Assembly: GCF_020497125.1 (NCBI RefSeq)
Contig: NC_059082.1
Span: forward strand, 29,968,965-30,032,964
Length of the DNA: 64,000 nt
Reading direction: 5' to 3'
Source: Mauremys mutica
Lineage: Eukaryota > Chordata > Testudines > Geoemydidae
Shown one piece after another: positions 37,071 through 48,599 of this stretch; position 1 is the first letter of the stretch, and every line of letters begins with the position of its first letter. Below the pieces are notes generated by a model that was given only the letters and a program-made list of their open reading frames with translations, was not told the origin of the DNA and did no database searches. Position numbers and translations under genes: made by a program.

Positions 37071-37435
37071 TAGAGCCCTGTGTAGATACAAAATTTGTAC
37101 CCGTGGATGCAGATAACCATGGATATAAAGTGGATATCCACAGAGCTGCAAGGCTCTACCCTGAACTGCAGCGGCGAAAGGAGATGCAGACCGCTGTGTG
37201 GAAGGGATTCCTGTCTGGGAGCGTGCGAACCGCTTGCACACACTAGCGCAACCAGGGACAGCTGCTGGTGAGCCTGGTGCCCGCCCCAGTGAGCAGGGCT
37301 AGGGGCAGTACAGCCAGTCCAGAGGAGCTGCCCGGGCAAGCAGCAGCCCAGCATGGTTCCTGGTAAAGCCCTGCAGCTCCGCAGATATCCGCTTTATATC
37401 CGTGGATACAAATTTGATATTCATGCAGGGCTCTA
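37071..37435. mobile_element. MITE with TAGAGCCCTG ends
   Basis: The ends are TAGAGCCCTGTGTAGATAC and, inverted, TAGAGCCCTGCATGAATATC, with long imperfect inverted arms containing ACAAATTTG and GTGGATATCC. It is 365 bp with a GC-rich loop. The terminal TA may be a TA target duplication. Superfamily uncertain. Confidence 0.75.
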
Positions 37436-40079
37436 ATAACCCTTTGAAAGCCAACTTAAGCCCAGTTTATAGGGAATTTGGGATAATTTTTGAGGGAACC
37501 CTTTCCTTGACAAATAGTTTCAGATAGAGTCATTTTCATCTGAAATACTGCATTACCCAGGTCAATTCACTGACTTCTGTCTGGATTTCGGTTAAAGTCC
37601 CTATGATTCACGTAGTTTTAGGGTTCATTTGCCTTCCCAAAACTCAGGTGGTGCAAATCCATATGAATTGTAACATGCACAAAGTTACCAACTTTCCTGT
37701 GAACTGAAAGTGGCAAGCTGAAATACAGCCTGAATGAGTTTACAGGTCTAGACAGACAAATGGTGAGAGGGGAAACACAGCCAAGGCAAGGTCAGTCGCA
37801 GACCTGGGAAGAGAACCCATGTTTGACTTCCACCTTAGTCTCCTGTCCGCTAACTGCCTCCCCATGTTGCCTAGAAGATGTAAGTGGAAACAATGTCTTT
37901 ATAAATGTAATGCTAATTACTAAACTGAAAGAATGGAATACTGTATATGCCACAGATGCTGCTGGCACAAGAAGTGAACTTGCTCATCTTGGTAAAAAGA
38001 ACATAGAAGGTTACAGCAGCTTCAAAACACTATTGATCAGAAAAGCAATCAGACACCAATCTTGGTAATACTTAAATTGTTACTGAATGTTACAATTAAA
38101 TTAAGTAACTACAGCATCAGTTTATGCTGTAATATTGATTTATTACAATAAACATGATTAAAAACAGAAAAGATGGTAACCGCTTCTAATGGGCAATACA
38201 CTAAATAAAATTATACTGCTAGTCACTATCATAGATAATACCCTCTAAAGCTCTTTTAAATGATCTTTTCTCAGCTGACATGTAATTTTTTCCCTTCTTT
38301 TATTACTACAGGGTCCTTCAATATTTTGCTGGCAATCTGAGGATTCCTGTTTCTTTCTTCAATGTTTTTCCTACATCAAGGGGATAATCCATCTGGTCAT
38401 GAAGTGGATGAGGTTTTCGTCAAAAAAACGCTAATGCCATTTTTAATTGGTCAAAAGGGGCTGCTGAAACAAGGCACTTCTTATCTCCCTTCCTGCCTCC
38501 AAAGAAAGTGAACATGTTAAGAAACTTTTCATGTTTCCATAGTAATTTTTGTTTCTATGAAGTGTTGAATCTCCACCAAGTCTAGATTCCAAGCATGCAA
38601 TTTATTAGGGCACTCAGAGATCTCTAAAACTCAAAGGGATTATAGTCGATTTTGACATAAGTCTCACAGTATTCAATTCAAAGCACTTTCTCACATTATT
38701 TCTGTATTCTTAAACAAAGTGTGATGGCACTGTATATTAAATGAGTAGTTCTTCTTACTTTGGAATTTGTGTTTTCTTATCAGTGTTGGAAGTAGAGTTA
38801 TCAATCCAGCACTAGAAACAGCCGAAACCACTACCCACCATGTAGAACAATCAAACTCTGTAACAATGTCAATTTGCCACTGAGTAAAAGCTCATTTTCC
38901 AACTTCACCCAGTCAGAATAAAATTTGCTTTGTATTCATTGTTAGATTTTGATCTAAATTTGGAGAAGGATTTAAAACAAAATATAGACAAGGCTAAAAA
39001 AGTTTCACTTTCAATTATGTTTCATCCTAATATTCAAGGTTTAGGGGTATGTACCCTCTGGCAAACATAGAGCCAGATTCTCTTGTTCAATTTGGCCCCT
39101 TTGCACTGCTGTAATGTCACAGGGCTGCCATGTCTCCCCAGCTCCCCTGGGGAAGGCACCAGCTGATATAACCAGCTCATAAAACACCATCCCCAGCACA
39201 GCAGCAGGCAGGAGCACTACTGCACTCCAGATATATTCTGCTGCCAAGCAGCCCCTAGGCTGCTCTAAAGTGCGCTAGGCCTAGTGTTCCACCAGCCCCA
39301 GAACTGGCAAGCCACAAGCTGTTCCCCTGTCCCACTCCATTGCACCCAGCAGCTATTGGATACTACAAAGAATTTGGCTGGCAATCTATTTCACAAAGCT
39401 GAGTTCGTGGGGACAATTGCAGGTTTTCTGCATTCCTTATAACCGTGTTAATAAAAAAAATGTAGCAAACTTTCCAAGAAAGCGGGCATGCTATGCATTA
39501 CAAAGTGCAGAAGCAGCATTAACATTTAACACATAGTGGACATAACTAGATTGTCAGTAACTGCTTAGTGTTCTGTACAGAGTCTAACATTAGTTGTAGG
39601 TCCAATATTCAAAGCTGACTTTTTCAGTTGAAAAATACCTGGGTAGGGGAAAATCCTCTCAAAATTGATAGTAGTTCTTTCCTGTTGCTTTGAGATACAA
39701 CAGACAAGATCAAATGTTGTGTGCCTATCCAGTGTGTAACTTACATTGTGGGAAGCAATGAGATACAATCTCTAAAACAGCATGGTCCTAAATCACTTTG
39801 TTTATAAGAAAAGAACTAGAAACAGGCCTGGAATTGGTTCAGATGCCAAAGGAGAGCCTGGGAGAAGGAGGGTGATCAACACTTATCCCCACCTACAGTA
39901 GAAGGCAAACCACTTCATACTGAACATACTATAACTTGAATATTGCTAATTCATGGTTATCACAAGTCTCACAATATTTAGTGTCCTTTTCTTAAAGCAA
40001 TATCTTCTGGAATCCTGTATTTGGCAAGAATCTTACTAAAAAATAATAATAATAAAAGGAAAGCTGTTTCTAGCCCCAG
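37436..40079. other. Unique DNA, no feature recognised
   Basis: Short chance frames only. No splice-bounded coding segment or repeat ends noticed. Confidence 0.5.
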
Positions 40080-40764
40080 TGGTGGCAGAAAATATGCCTT
40101 GAGTGTACCCTCACCCCCGGCCCCTCCCCTGCTGTTCCCCCTCCCCCGCAGCCTCAGCTCGCCCCGGCGCAATGCTCTGGGCAGCCGGGCAGCACAGCTG
40201 CAGAGCCCGGCCTGACCCGGTGCTGTGCTGCGCTGTGGCATGGCTGGCTCCAGCCGGGGAGCGCGGCTGTAGCGCCGCCAGCCACCAGTGCTCCAGGCAG
40301 CGCGGTAAGGGGGCAGGGAGTGGGGGGGTTGGATAGAGGGCAAGGGGCGGAGATGTGGATAGGTGTCGAGGCGGTCAGAGGGCAGGGAATGGGGGCGGTT
40401 TGAATGGGTGTAGGGGTCCCGGGGGGCAGTCAGGAAGGAGGGGGGGAGATTGGATGGGGTGGTGGGGACGGGGGCAGTCAGGGGTGAGGTTTCCGGGGGC
40501 GGTCAGGGGACAGGGAGTGGGGGAGGGTGGATGGGGCTGGGGTCCCGGGGGGAGGGGGGGCATCAGGGAACAGGGGGAGTTGGATGGGGTAGGAGTCCGG
40601 GGGGGGCGTCAGGGGGCGAGAAGCGGGGTGGAGGGGGAAGACAGGAGGTAAGGGCCGGGACACGCTTGGCTGTTTGGGGAGGCATAGCCTCCCTTAACCG
40701 GCACTCCATGCAATTTCTGAAACCCGATGCGGCCCTCAGGCCAAAAAGTTTGCCCGCCCCTCCC
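40080..40764. mobile_element. GC-rich hAT-type element, right end only
   Basis: The right end, inverted, reads GGGCGGGCAAACTTTTTGGCC, like the hAT ends at 42729 and 52762. The interior is CpG- and G-rich (40120-40660). The left terminus was not found, so the start is approximate. The CpG density imitates a CpG island. Confidence 0.6.
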
Positions 40765-41259
40765 CTAAAGGCTCAAAAACCAAAAGGCAAAGAAAAAAAC
40801 CACTAACGTGATTTTTGCAAATTTTGGGTTGGCAACACTGGCTCACCCTCAAGCGTGTAATATATAAGGGAAGATATGGGCACAGGATCAGTAAATATCA
40901 TATAAAAATCAGCCAGAGAAAGAAAACTGCACCAACTCACTGAATTTATGTGGAGCATGATTTCATTCCCTCAGTTATCATGCAGGGTAACAGAAGTCCA
41001 ACTAAAGAATCCACCACATCAACATCTAAACAGAAGAGCTTTCTGCCCCTCTCAGGCTGTACTGAAGCTCTTTATTCCTACTCCTGAGCATTGCAGAGCT
41101 CTTCTTAGTGCCTGAGGCTGAGCATGAACTCCCAGGACTTTTTTCCTGGAGGCCCTTCTTCCTAGAAGACTTCCCCACAAGCTCCCCTCCCCAGGGACTC
41201 TGGAAGCTTCTCCCAGTGACTCCTGGCTTCTTACAGCCCTATCTCAGAACCTTCCTGTA

Positions 41260-41914
41260 AACGGGCTACTCACCGCCGCGGCGCCTCCTGCTGGTTTTTC
41301 CGGGGAATTAGCTCTTTTTCAGCCCGGAGCGCCCTCTGCTGGTCGGTGGTCCGCCTGTTTTCCTCTCGGCCCCGGGTCCCTCCCAGGATCCCGGTGCCCC
41401 TTTAACTGGGTTTCCCCCTCCCCGGGGAACCCCCACCCTGCTTTCCCCGCTTCGCCTCAGAATGGCTACTGCCCAGTCGTGCTCTAGCCCCAGCTCCTGG
41501 GACAGACTGCAGTATCTGCCTTCTCATCACAGGCAAAGGGGTTTGGACCTGGTGCTCTTCCTACCCCTGGGTCGCCCCTTGCAACCCCCAGTACCTGTGG
41601 CCTACCGCTAGGCTGCAGCCTGGGGTTTTTCTGGCTCGAGCTCCCCAGCTCCCTAGCCTGTTCCCAGCCCTGCTTCACCCAGGTACTTTAGCTCTGCTCA
41701 TAAGCAGCCAGGCCCATCCCTCTCTGAAGGCAGAGGGAGACTGTCTGGGCTCTGGCCTCCCTGCCCTCTTATAAGCCCCAGGGCTTCAGTTTGGGGCGTG
41801 GCCTCAGCTGCAGCCACTTCCTTACTCAGCCCAGCTTCCAGAGCCACCCCTCTCAAGCCCTGGCAGGCAGCTTTTCAAGCCCCTCTGGGCAGGAGCAGGG
41901 TCCACCCTGCTACA
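41260..41914 (-). mobile_element. LTR-like sequence, minus orientation
   Basis: On the minus strand it begins TGTAGCAGGGTGGACCC at 41914 and has a TATA-like CTTATAAGAGGGC (about 41770) with a GC-rich region beyond. This fits a long LTR and leader. The 3' end and partner were not found. I recognise the type as a common turtle LTR, so this is only partly sequence-derived. Confidence 0.5.
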
Positions 41915-42026
41915 CTTCCACAGTAGCTTAATCTGTTCCCCGTGGTTCTCTCCAGCTTGCCTACGCAGAGAGAGGGGTCTCCCCTTTCACTGAGTTCTCT
42001 TCCCTCTCTATGTCCTTCTTCCAGAT

Positions 42027-42729
42027 CAGGGGTAGGCAAACTACGGCCTGGGGGACGCATCAGGCCCTTCTGAAATTTTTATCCAGCCCTCGAGCTCCTG
42101 CCGGGGAGCTTGCCCCGCTCCACATGTACCCTGGCTCCGTGCAGCTCCTGGAAGCAGCGGCATGTCGCCCCGCCAGCTCCTACCTGTAGGGGCTGGCAAG
42201 GGGCTCCGCACGCTGCCTATGCCCCAAGCGCCACCCACACAATTCCCATTTGCCAGGAACCACGACCAATGGGAGCTGCAGGGGTGGCGCCTGCGGACAG
42301 GGCAGCCTGCAGAGCTGCCTGGCTGCACCTCCGAGTAGAAGCCAGAGAGGGGGACATGCCGCTGCTTCTGGGAGCTGCTTGAGGTAAGTGCTACCTGGAG
42401 CCTGCACCCCCAACCCCCTGCCCCAGACCTGGCTCCCACTCCTGCCCTCCAAACCCTTGGTCCCAGCTCAGAGCACCCTCCTGCACTGCAAACCCTGATC
42501 CTCAGCCCCACCCCACAGCCCACACACACCCCAACCCCCTGCCTCAGCCCAGAGCCCCTTCCCGCACACTGAACTCCTAATTTCTGGACCCACCACAGAG
42601 CCCGCACCCCCAGCTGGAGCCCTCACCCCCTCCCACACCCCAACCCCCAATTTCATGAGCATTCATGGCACACCATACAATTTCCAGACCCAGATGTGGC
42701 CCTCGGGACAAAAAGTTTGCCCACTCCTG
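42027..42729. mobile_element. hAT-type nonautonomous element with 8-bp duplication
   Basis: The ends are CAGGGGTAGGCAAACTACGG and, inverted, CAGGAGTGGGCAAACTTTTTG. TTCCAGAT (42019-42026) and TTCCAGAC (42730-42737) flank it, 7 of 8 identical. The interior is CCC/GGG-rich with no transposase. Confidence 0.88.
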
Positions 42730-42737
42730 TTCCAGAC

Positions 42738-43500
42738 CCTTCCACAGCTGGGATCATTAATTGTAATTGAACCCAGCTCAGGATCAACTGAAAGGGCCAG
42801 CCAGCCTCTGACAATTACTAGAACAATAAAGTATCAAAGGTCAATATTTGCAGAGGGAAGAGGAACAAATTAAATTAAAATAAAACAATAAAAAAGAAGA
42901 AAATGAACAAGAGCTAAAGTGACCAGCAAAGTAAACAGGCAAGATTAAAAGAACTACGCACAAAAATATAGTCTAGGAAAACAATACAGTCAGGAAGTGA
43001 TCATATAAAGTTATACAGAAAAAGAAACCCTAAAATGACATGTACTGTCATCACCCACCACTGTACTTATTTGTTATATTCATTCTCCCACTCTATTTTT
43101 GTCCATTTCATTAAAAGGTCTTTGAGGCAGGGCTTGTGTTTTTCTTTATGCTAGAAACACAGCGCACAAGGCACTGCACAGATTCTGGCCAGAGCTATAG
43201 AACTCCACCACAATATAGATACTACAAGTTGTCTGAGATTTCTAAACCAACACCCACGTGGTATGCTTTTTATTTGCCTGAAGGTTAGAAGCACTGCTCA
43301 GAATGCATGTATGTACTTTGTTCACTGAACTTCTGGCTATAACAAAATGAAGCTCTTCCAGAAAGAGTATATTCACCTCTGTGTCTGTACTGCAGCTAGC
43401 ACAAGATCCTGATCCTGACAGCCCATACAACAGCCACTACAGTTTCAAAAAAATGTGTCTCATCTTTTACTACTACTTTGGCTATGAACAGCACCTTTTA
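42738..43500. other. AT-rich unique DNA
   Basis: No gene or repeat ends recognised. Confidence 0.5.
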
Positions 43501-43514
43501 TCTAGGGTCTAAGA

Positions 43515-43705
43515 AGTGCTTCCAAATACGCTCTCTGGGTTACGCAAACCCAACTTATGCAAACCCGCACTTATGGAAAAAGTTCTGTAAACTTTTTTTT
43601 TTTTTTGCATGTAATTGACGGGTATGCGCCCCAATTTACGCAAAATTTGACTTACGCAAGGTGTTCCGGAATGGAACGCTTGCATAAGTTGGGAAGCATC
43701 TTTAT
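43515..43705. mobile_element. MITE-like repeat with TTACGC/ACTTATGC motifs
   Basis: Left CTTCCAAATACGCTCTCTGGG and GGTTACGCAAACCCAACTTATGC face right motifs GACTTACGCAAGG and GCATAAGTTGGGAAGC. The inverted arms are imperfect. A 14-base T run lies inside. The style resembles the nested segment at 15106-15720. Confidence 0.55.
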
Positions 43706-43755
43706 TATATAAGCCTAACACCACCTCTGAGCTACGTTAGCGACTGCATTATAAT

Positions 43756-43878
43756 TATCCATTTTATAGACCAGTTATGTGAGGCACAGAGGGTTTAAAT
43801 AACTTGCCCAAAGACATGCCATGGCTAAGTAGCAGAGACAGGAAACCTGACTCCTAGTATCTTGCTGCAATCAGTAGA
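43756..43878. repeat. MIR-like (CORE) SINE fragment
   Basis: GAGGCACAGAGGGTTTAAAT, AACTTGCCCAAAGACATG and GCAGAGACAGGAAACCTGA follow the order of the MIR consensus. This is an old, diverged copy. Confidence 0.6.
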
Positions 43879-44334
43879 CAGCACTGCCTAACAGTCCTCT
43901 AACAAAGAAGAAAAAATAATTAAAGAAAGGGTTGATTAAAGTAAGGAATATTCCTTTTAAACTAAATATGGTTAAAAATAAAACTACCAGGAAAGGGGAA
44001 GAGCAGTTGACTAGCACGAGTGCTTTACACTGTCATAAAGGAGACAATTTTGATGCCAGACCTTGGTGGCTTGTTTTCCAACCATGTGATAGGGGAGGGC
44101 CTACACAGCAAATTAATAAAATGACTAACTCGTACTGACTAGTCACATACCTAATGCAGGTCCCCAAATACACAAAAGGAAGTAATAGGTAATTTGCAGT
44201 GGAATTCCTCACGTTCCTATTAAGCCACATTAAAAAAAGACATATAATTAAATATACTTCATGTGTTGCATGACCTCAGTAGAAAATACCTCATCTTTAG
44301 CATTATAAAACCACATTTGCTTGAGGGAGACACT

Positions 44335-45579
44335 GGGTGATCATGTTTTCAACCACAACACTGGTTGAAAAGGGACCCTGGAGGCACCAGTCAGCACAGT
44401 CGACTGGGCCCTTAAAAATGTGGTCGGTGGTGCTGCCGGGCTAAGGCAGGCTAGTCCTACCTGTTCTGGCTCCATGCTGCGGCCCGGAAGCGGCCAGCAG
44501 GTCTGGCTTCTAGGCGGGGAGGGTCACGGGGCACCATGTGCTGCTCCCACCTCGAGCACCGGTCCACACTCCCATTGGCCGAGAACCAGCCAATGGGAGT
44601 TGGGGGGTGGGCAGTGGCTGCAGGTGAGAACAGCACGTGGAGCTTCCTGGCCCCCCACCTAGGACCCAGACATGCAGCTGGCCACTTCCGAGGCGCAGCA
44701 CGGTGCCAGGACAGGCAGGGAGCCTGCCTTAGCCCCCCCACTGCGCCACTGACCGAGAGCCGCCTAAGGTAAGCCCATGCCCCAACCTCCTGCCCCAGCT
44801 CGGACCTCCCCCAAACCCGGAGCCCCTTCCTGCATCCCAAACTCCTCATCCCTGCCCCCCCCCGCCGAGCCCACATCTCCAGCCCAGAGCCCTCATCCCC
44901 CTGCACTCCAATCCCCTGCCCCAGCCCAGGGTCCCAGCCCACACCCTGACCCCCTCATCCCCAGCCCCACCCCAGAGTCCTCACACCCTCCTGCACTGCA
45001 ACCCCCTTCCTCAACCCACAGCGTCCCCCTGCACTCCGAATCCCTCGGCCCCACCCCCCATCCTGAAGTCCCCTCCTGCATCCCAAACCCTCCATCACCA
45101 GCCCCACCCCAGAGCCCGCATTCCCAGACCAGAGCCTGTAGCCCCTCCCACAGCCCAACCCCCTGCCTCAACCCGCAGCCCCCTCCCGCACTCCGAATCC
45201 CTCGACCCCAACCCCTAGCCTGGCGCCCCCTCCTACACCCCAAACCCTCATCTCTGGCCCCACCCCAGAGCCTGCACCCCCAGCCCTCATCTCTGGCCCC
45301 ACCCCAGAGCCTGCACCCCCAGCTGGAGCCCTCACCCCCTCCCGCATCCCAACTCCCTGCCCCAGCCTGGAGCCCACTCCCACACCCTGAACCCCTTATT
45401 TCTGGCCCCACCCCGGAGCCTGCACCTCCAGTTAGAGCCCTCACCCTCTCCTGCACCCCAACCCCCAGCCCAGTGAAAGTGAGTGAGGATGGGGGACATC
45501 AAGCCACTGAGGGTCAGGGAATGTAGTGAGCGGGGGGCTAGGGTGTTCAGTTTTGTGTGGTTAGAAAGTTGGCAACCCC
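44335..45579. mobile_element. GC-rich DNA-transposon-like repeat
   Basis: The right end, inverted, is GGGGTTGCCAACTTTCTAACC, similar to the GGGTTGCC ends of the short MITE at 8168. The body has an inverted pair (CCAATGGGAGT and ACTCCCATTGG near 44565-44600) and then a long CCCAGAGCCYNCACCCCC-rich tract. The left limit is approximate. Its long proline-rich frames on both strands are artefacts. Confidence 0.6.
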
Positions 45580-47915
45580 AGGAGACACTCCAGCAAAAAC
45601 AGAGATCTGTTCTTTCTTTCCATTTACTCAAAGGTATAAGTGATAGCCTACAAAGACTTAGAGTCCTCCCACAATAAAACCCAAGAAACGCAAGTTTCTT
45701 TTTCATATTAGAAGATGCAAGTTCATTCTGAACTGCATGTTTTTGGTTTAATAACCATCAGTATTTGTCATGTTTGGTTTAATCTAATGAGCATTTAAAA
45801 TTAGATAATTACCTTTTAAATTATGTTCTAAAAATGCCCTGTAATTGGAATCTGACAACTGAAATAATAAATAAATAAAATAAATGATAGAACAGGCACA
45901 AAATTAAAGCTAGATACCATACATTATTAAGAATTCTTTAGGGTCTAATCCTGCAATTCCTCAATGAGGAATAATAAATCTACAGGGCCCAATCCGACAA
46001 TTGCTCAAATCAATAGATTGTGGGACCCAGACTAAAATGTTTGGTCCCTCCATAGTGCTGCGAAACAGGCATATGTTTTGTCCACTACTGTACCCAAAGG
46101 GAAGAGTCTAACTGCTTGCAAGAACCCCCAAACAATACACTGAAACAGGTCAGCCACCTTCCCAGAGCCAGAGGAGGAGGAAACAGAAGAAGGTTTTGCC
46201 ACTAAAGCCCCAATTCTGCAACTTGGTCTGTGCAGGGGCTCTTTCACCTATATGAAAGTCTACTGACTTTAGTGGGGCTCTGCACCAATGACAGGCGCTA
46301 CTGTGCGCTGTTCTAATTGCAGAACTGATGCCTAAAACAGTAACTTTAATCTTGCAATAAAGGTAAGAATGGAGGGGAACAAATTCACCAACTGGAAACA
46401 AATAAAATCATCCTAGACAGCCAGAAAAGCTGCCTCTACCTGCCAAGTACAGGAAAAACAATTGAGCAGGGTCAGCCAGCTGGCATCTTTGAGCACCTCC
46501 CCCCGCCAGTACAAAGACAACCCTCTGTCTGAACACATGTTGGAGAATAGTACAAGGGAATGCATCACCAAAATTAAGGCAAGGAGATCCTATGGACTGA
46601 CTTCGGAGTGGAGATAGTTAGATCTAACCTCAGATAATTCACTTCCAAATAGTTAAGCAGAATCCCTCACGTTCTGCCCTCAAAAGTACCCTCTTTTTTT
46701 AAACATAATGATAAAAAGAATTGCACAAAGGAGATTTAACTATTTTAATTTATTTCATACTAAAGATTTTGTTTAAGTAACTCAAAAAGGACACTTTCAG
46801 AAATACCTTGGTTCACTGGCCATTAGGGAAAATGGTCTGCTCTCCCTTTTACATTGTTACTCAATGAAAGTAAAACACATGTTCCAAGTTCCAACCTAAA
46901 CCAAAATCATTTAAGATAGCCAACACACCACAATAGAGAATGTTGCAATCATTCAAAGCTCTGATTGAATTTTAAGACATTTTTAGAACTGATTGTACAA
47001 TTGTGTCCAATACTTCACAGAGCCTCTCCCTGTCAGTTATAGAGATAACTCAGAAAAATCTGTGAAACCTTCCACCTCCTGCTAATTTTCATGCTTTCCA
47101 TGTTTATCTTTTCCAATTTCCTGAGCAATATTTTATCTCAATAGCAAGGTCACCTTCTTCACTGACTCAGCACAAAATTATCCTTGTGTTTCTTAACAGA
47201 TCAACTGTGCACATACCTCCTCAAAATTAATTTTCTGTTATGTACACCACAGGGAATTCTTTTTAAATTAGACACTTATGACAGAGCACTGAATCTTAAG
47301 GGACAGACTGTGTCTGTCCTAAGTGAGTTCATAAGGAGAGAAGGGAGGTAGGGGGTGGCGGGGGGGGGCGGAAATGGATATAGGCACCTCACTCAATCTT
47401 TTGCTTGAGGGTTCTCAAGATTACCTAAATTCAGTGCTGCCAATATTAACACTAGTCTTCTGAAAGAAAGCAGGGAGAGCCAGGTCACAGCCACGGCACT
47501 GTCCAGAAGAGCTAGCTCCATGGGGGTAAGCTGCACCCATTAAATTGGCAGCGAGGATGCCAAGCAACCCGTTGCACCCAGAGGCATTATGTCTGATTTA
47601 GGCACAATGTTTCTGGAAGCTCTCTCATCAGAGACATATACCTCCACACCCCACAGGAAGGGGCTTGGTCATACAATCCAGTCAAACACAATCCAGTGAC
47701 AATGCTTAGAGCTATAGAAAGCCACACTGGTTGAAAAATGGTTGAAATTTAAGCAAGACACAATTACTGTAGAATGTAATTGGGAAAGATATTATCCAAA
47801 TCCTGACTGAGGTACTTGCCCAAGGAGACATTCTGAGGTAGGTGGGAACATCTGTGTGCAGTGTCAACAGGAATTAGCCTTATGCTGTCAAGACAAGAGA
47901 AAAGACTGCATGTCC
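45580..47915. other. Unique DNA before the endogenous retrovirus
   Basis: No coding exon or complete repeat recognised. A G-rich run lies near 47350-47371. Confidence 0.5.
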
Positions 47916-47921
47916 ATTGAG

Positions 47922-48328
47922 TGTTGCATCTCAGTGCATCTCATGCGGGCCGGGATAAAGCACAACAACCAATATGATTGCAAGCAGAATCGTTTATTAT
48001 GTACAATGCATCATATTATATAGGCTTCTCCATATTAGCAAACGTCAGACACACCAACATCACATTGCTGATGATTGGTTCTTTGTCCGATACACACGCT
48101 TTTCACACGCATGGCCCTTTGCTTACTGATTTCCCATTTCCCATGCAACTCATCTGATTATGGACTTGTTTATCACCTTGAAACTAATCCCAGCTAGGCC
48201 ACCTGGCATCTGTCTCCCACGGGCTAGCTCTCAACTTTCTCATAACAACTTTATCTAACTCCTCTGTTCTTGATGTGCTGCTGCTGTAAGTTTCCACCAA
48301 GGCAGCATAGGGATAATGTAACCCCACA
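47922..48328 (-). repeat. 3' LTR of the endogenous retrovirus
   Basis: It is 407 bp with the same TG..CA ends, TATA box and AATAAA signal (complement at 47993-47998). The env frame reads into its U3 part before stopping. Confidence 0.93.
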
Positions 48329-48345
48329 TCTCCCCCTCTTTTCTT
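48329..48345 (-). other. Polypurine tract of the endogenous retrovirus
   Basis: On the minus strand AAGAAAAGAGGGGGAGA directly precedes the TGTGGGG start of the 3' LTR, as expected for the plus-strand DNA primer. Confidence 0.85.
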
Positions 48346-48588
48346 AATAAAAACATTCAATAAATCTCTCCAAACTTCATTGCAAAGGGCGTACAAAACA
48401 GGGCAAGCAAATAAAAAACAAAAAACAACTCCCAACGCAATTATTCCCATATGGAGAAGAAAAATAACCCAAGTGGGCCAGCCAAGGCCATTAAGCCAGT
48501 CCCACAAAGGATTATAATCACGCGTAAGCTTATACCATATTATCCTGCAATTGCTAAAGCAATGCATACATAAAATACAAATAATCAA
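48329..48588 (-). pseudogene. Endogenous retrovirus env end (transmembrane subunit)
   Basis: A minus-strand frame contains a tryptophan-rich pre-membrane stretch (WDWLNGLGWPTW) and a hydrophobic span (VIFLLHMGIIALGVVFCFLF), followed by a basic KKRGGDVG run into the LTR, where it stays open to 48184. This is the layout of the membrane anchor and tail of a retroviral envelope protein. The surface subunit and the fusion part are absent. Confidence 0.75.
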
Positions 48589-48599
48589 ATAAATTTATA

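Noticed and set aside
40120..40700. CpG-rich region as a possible promoter CpG island
   Set aside because: It ends in a hAT terminus (CAAAAAGTTTGCCCGCCC) and has no exon or promoter signature. It is better explained as a repeat interior.
44777..45526. 249-codon proline-rich frame, with a glycine-rich frame opposite
   Set aside because: It lies in a CCC-rich repeat with long frames on both strands and no domain or splice context.
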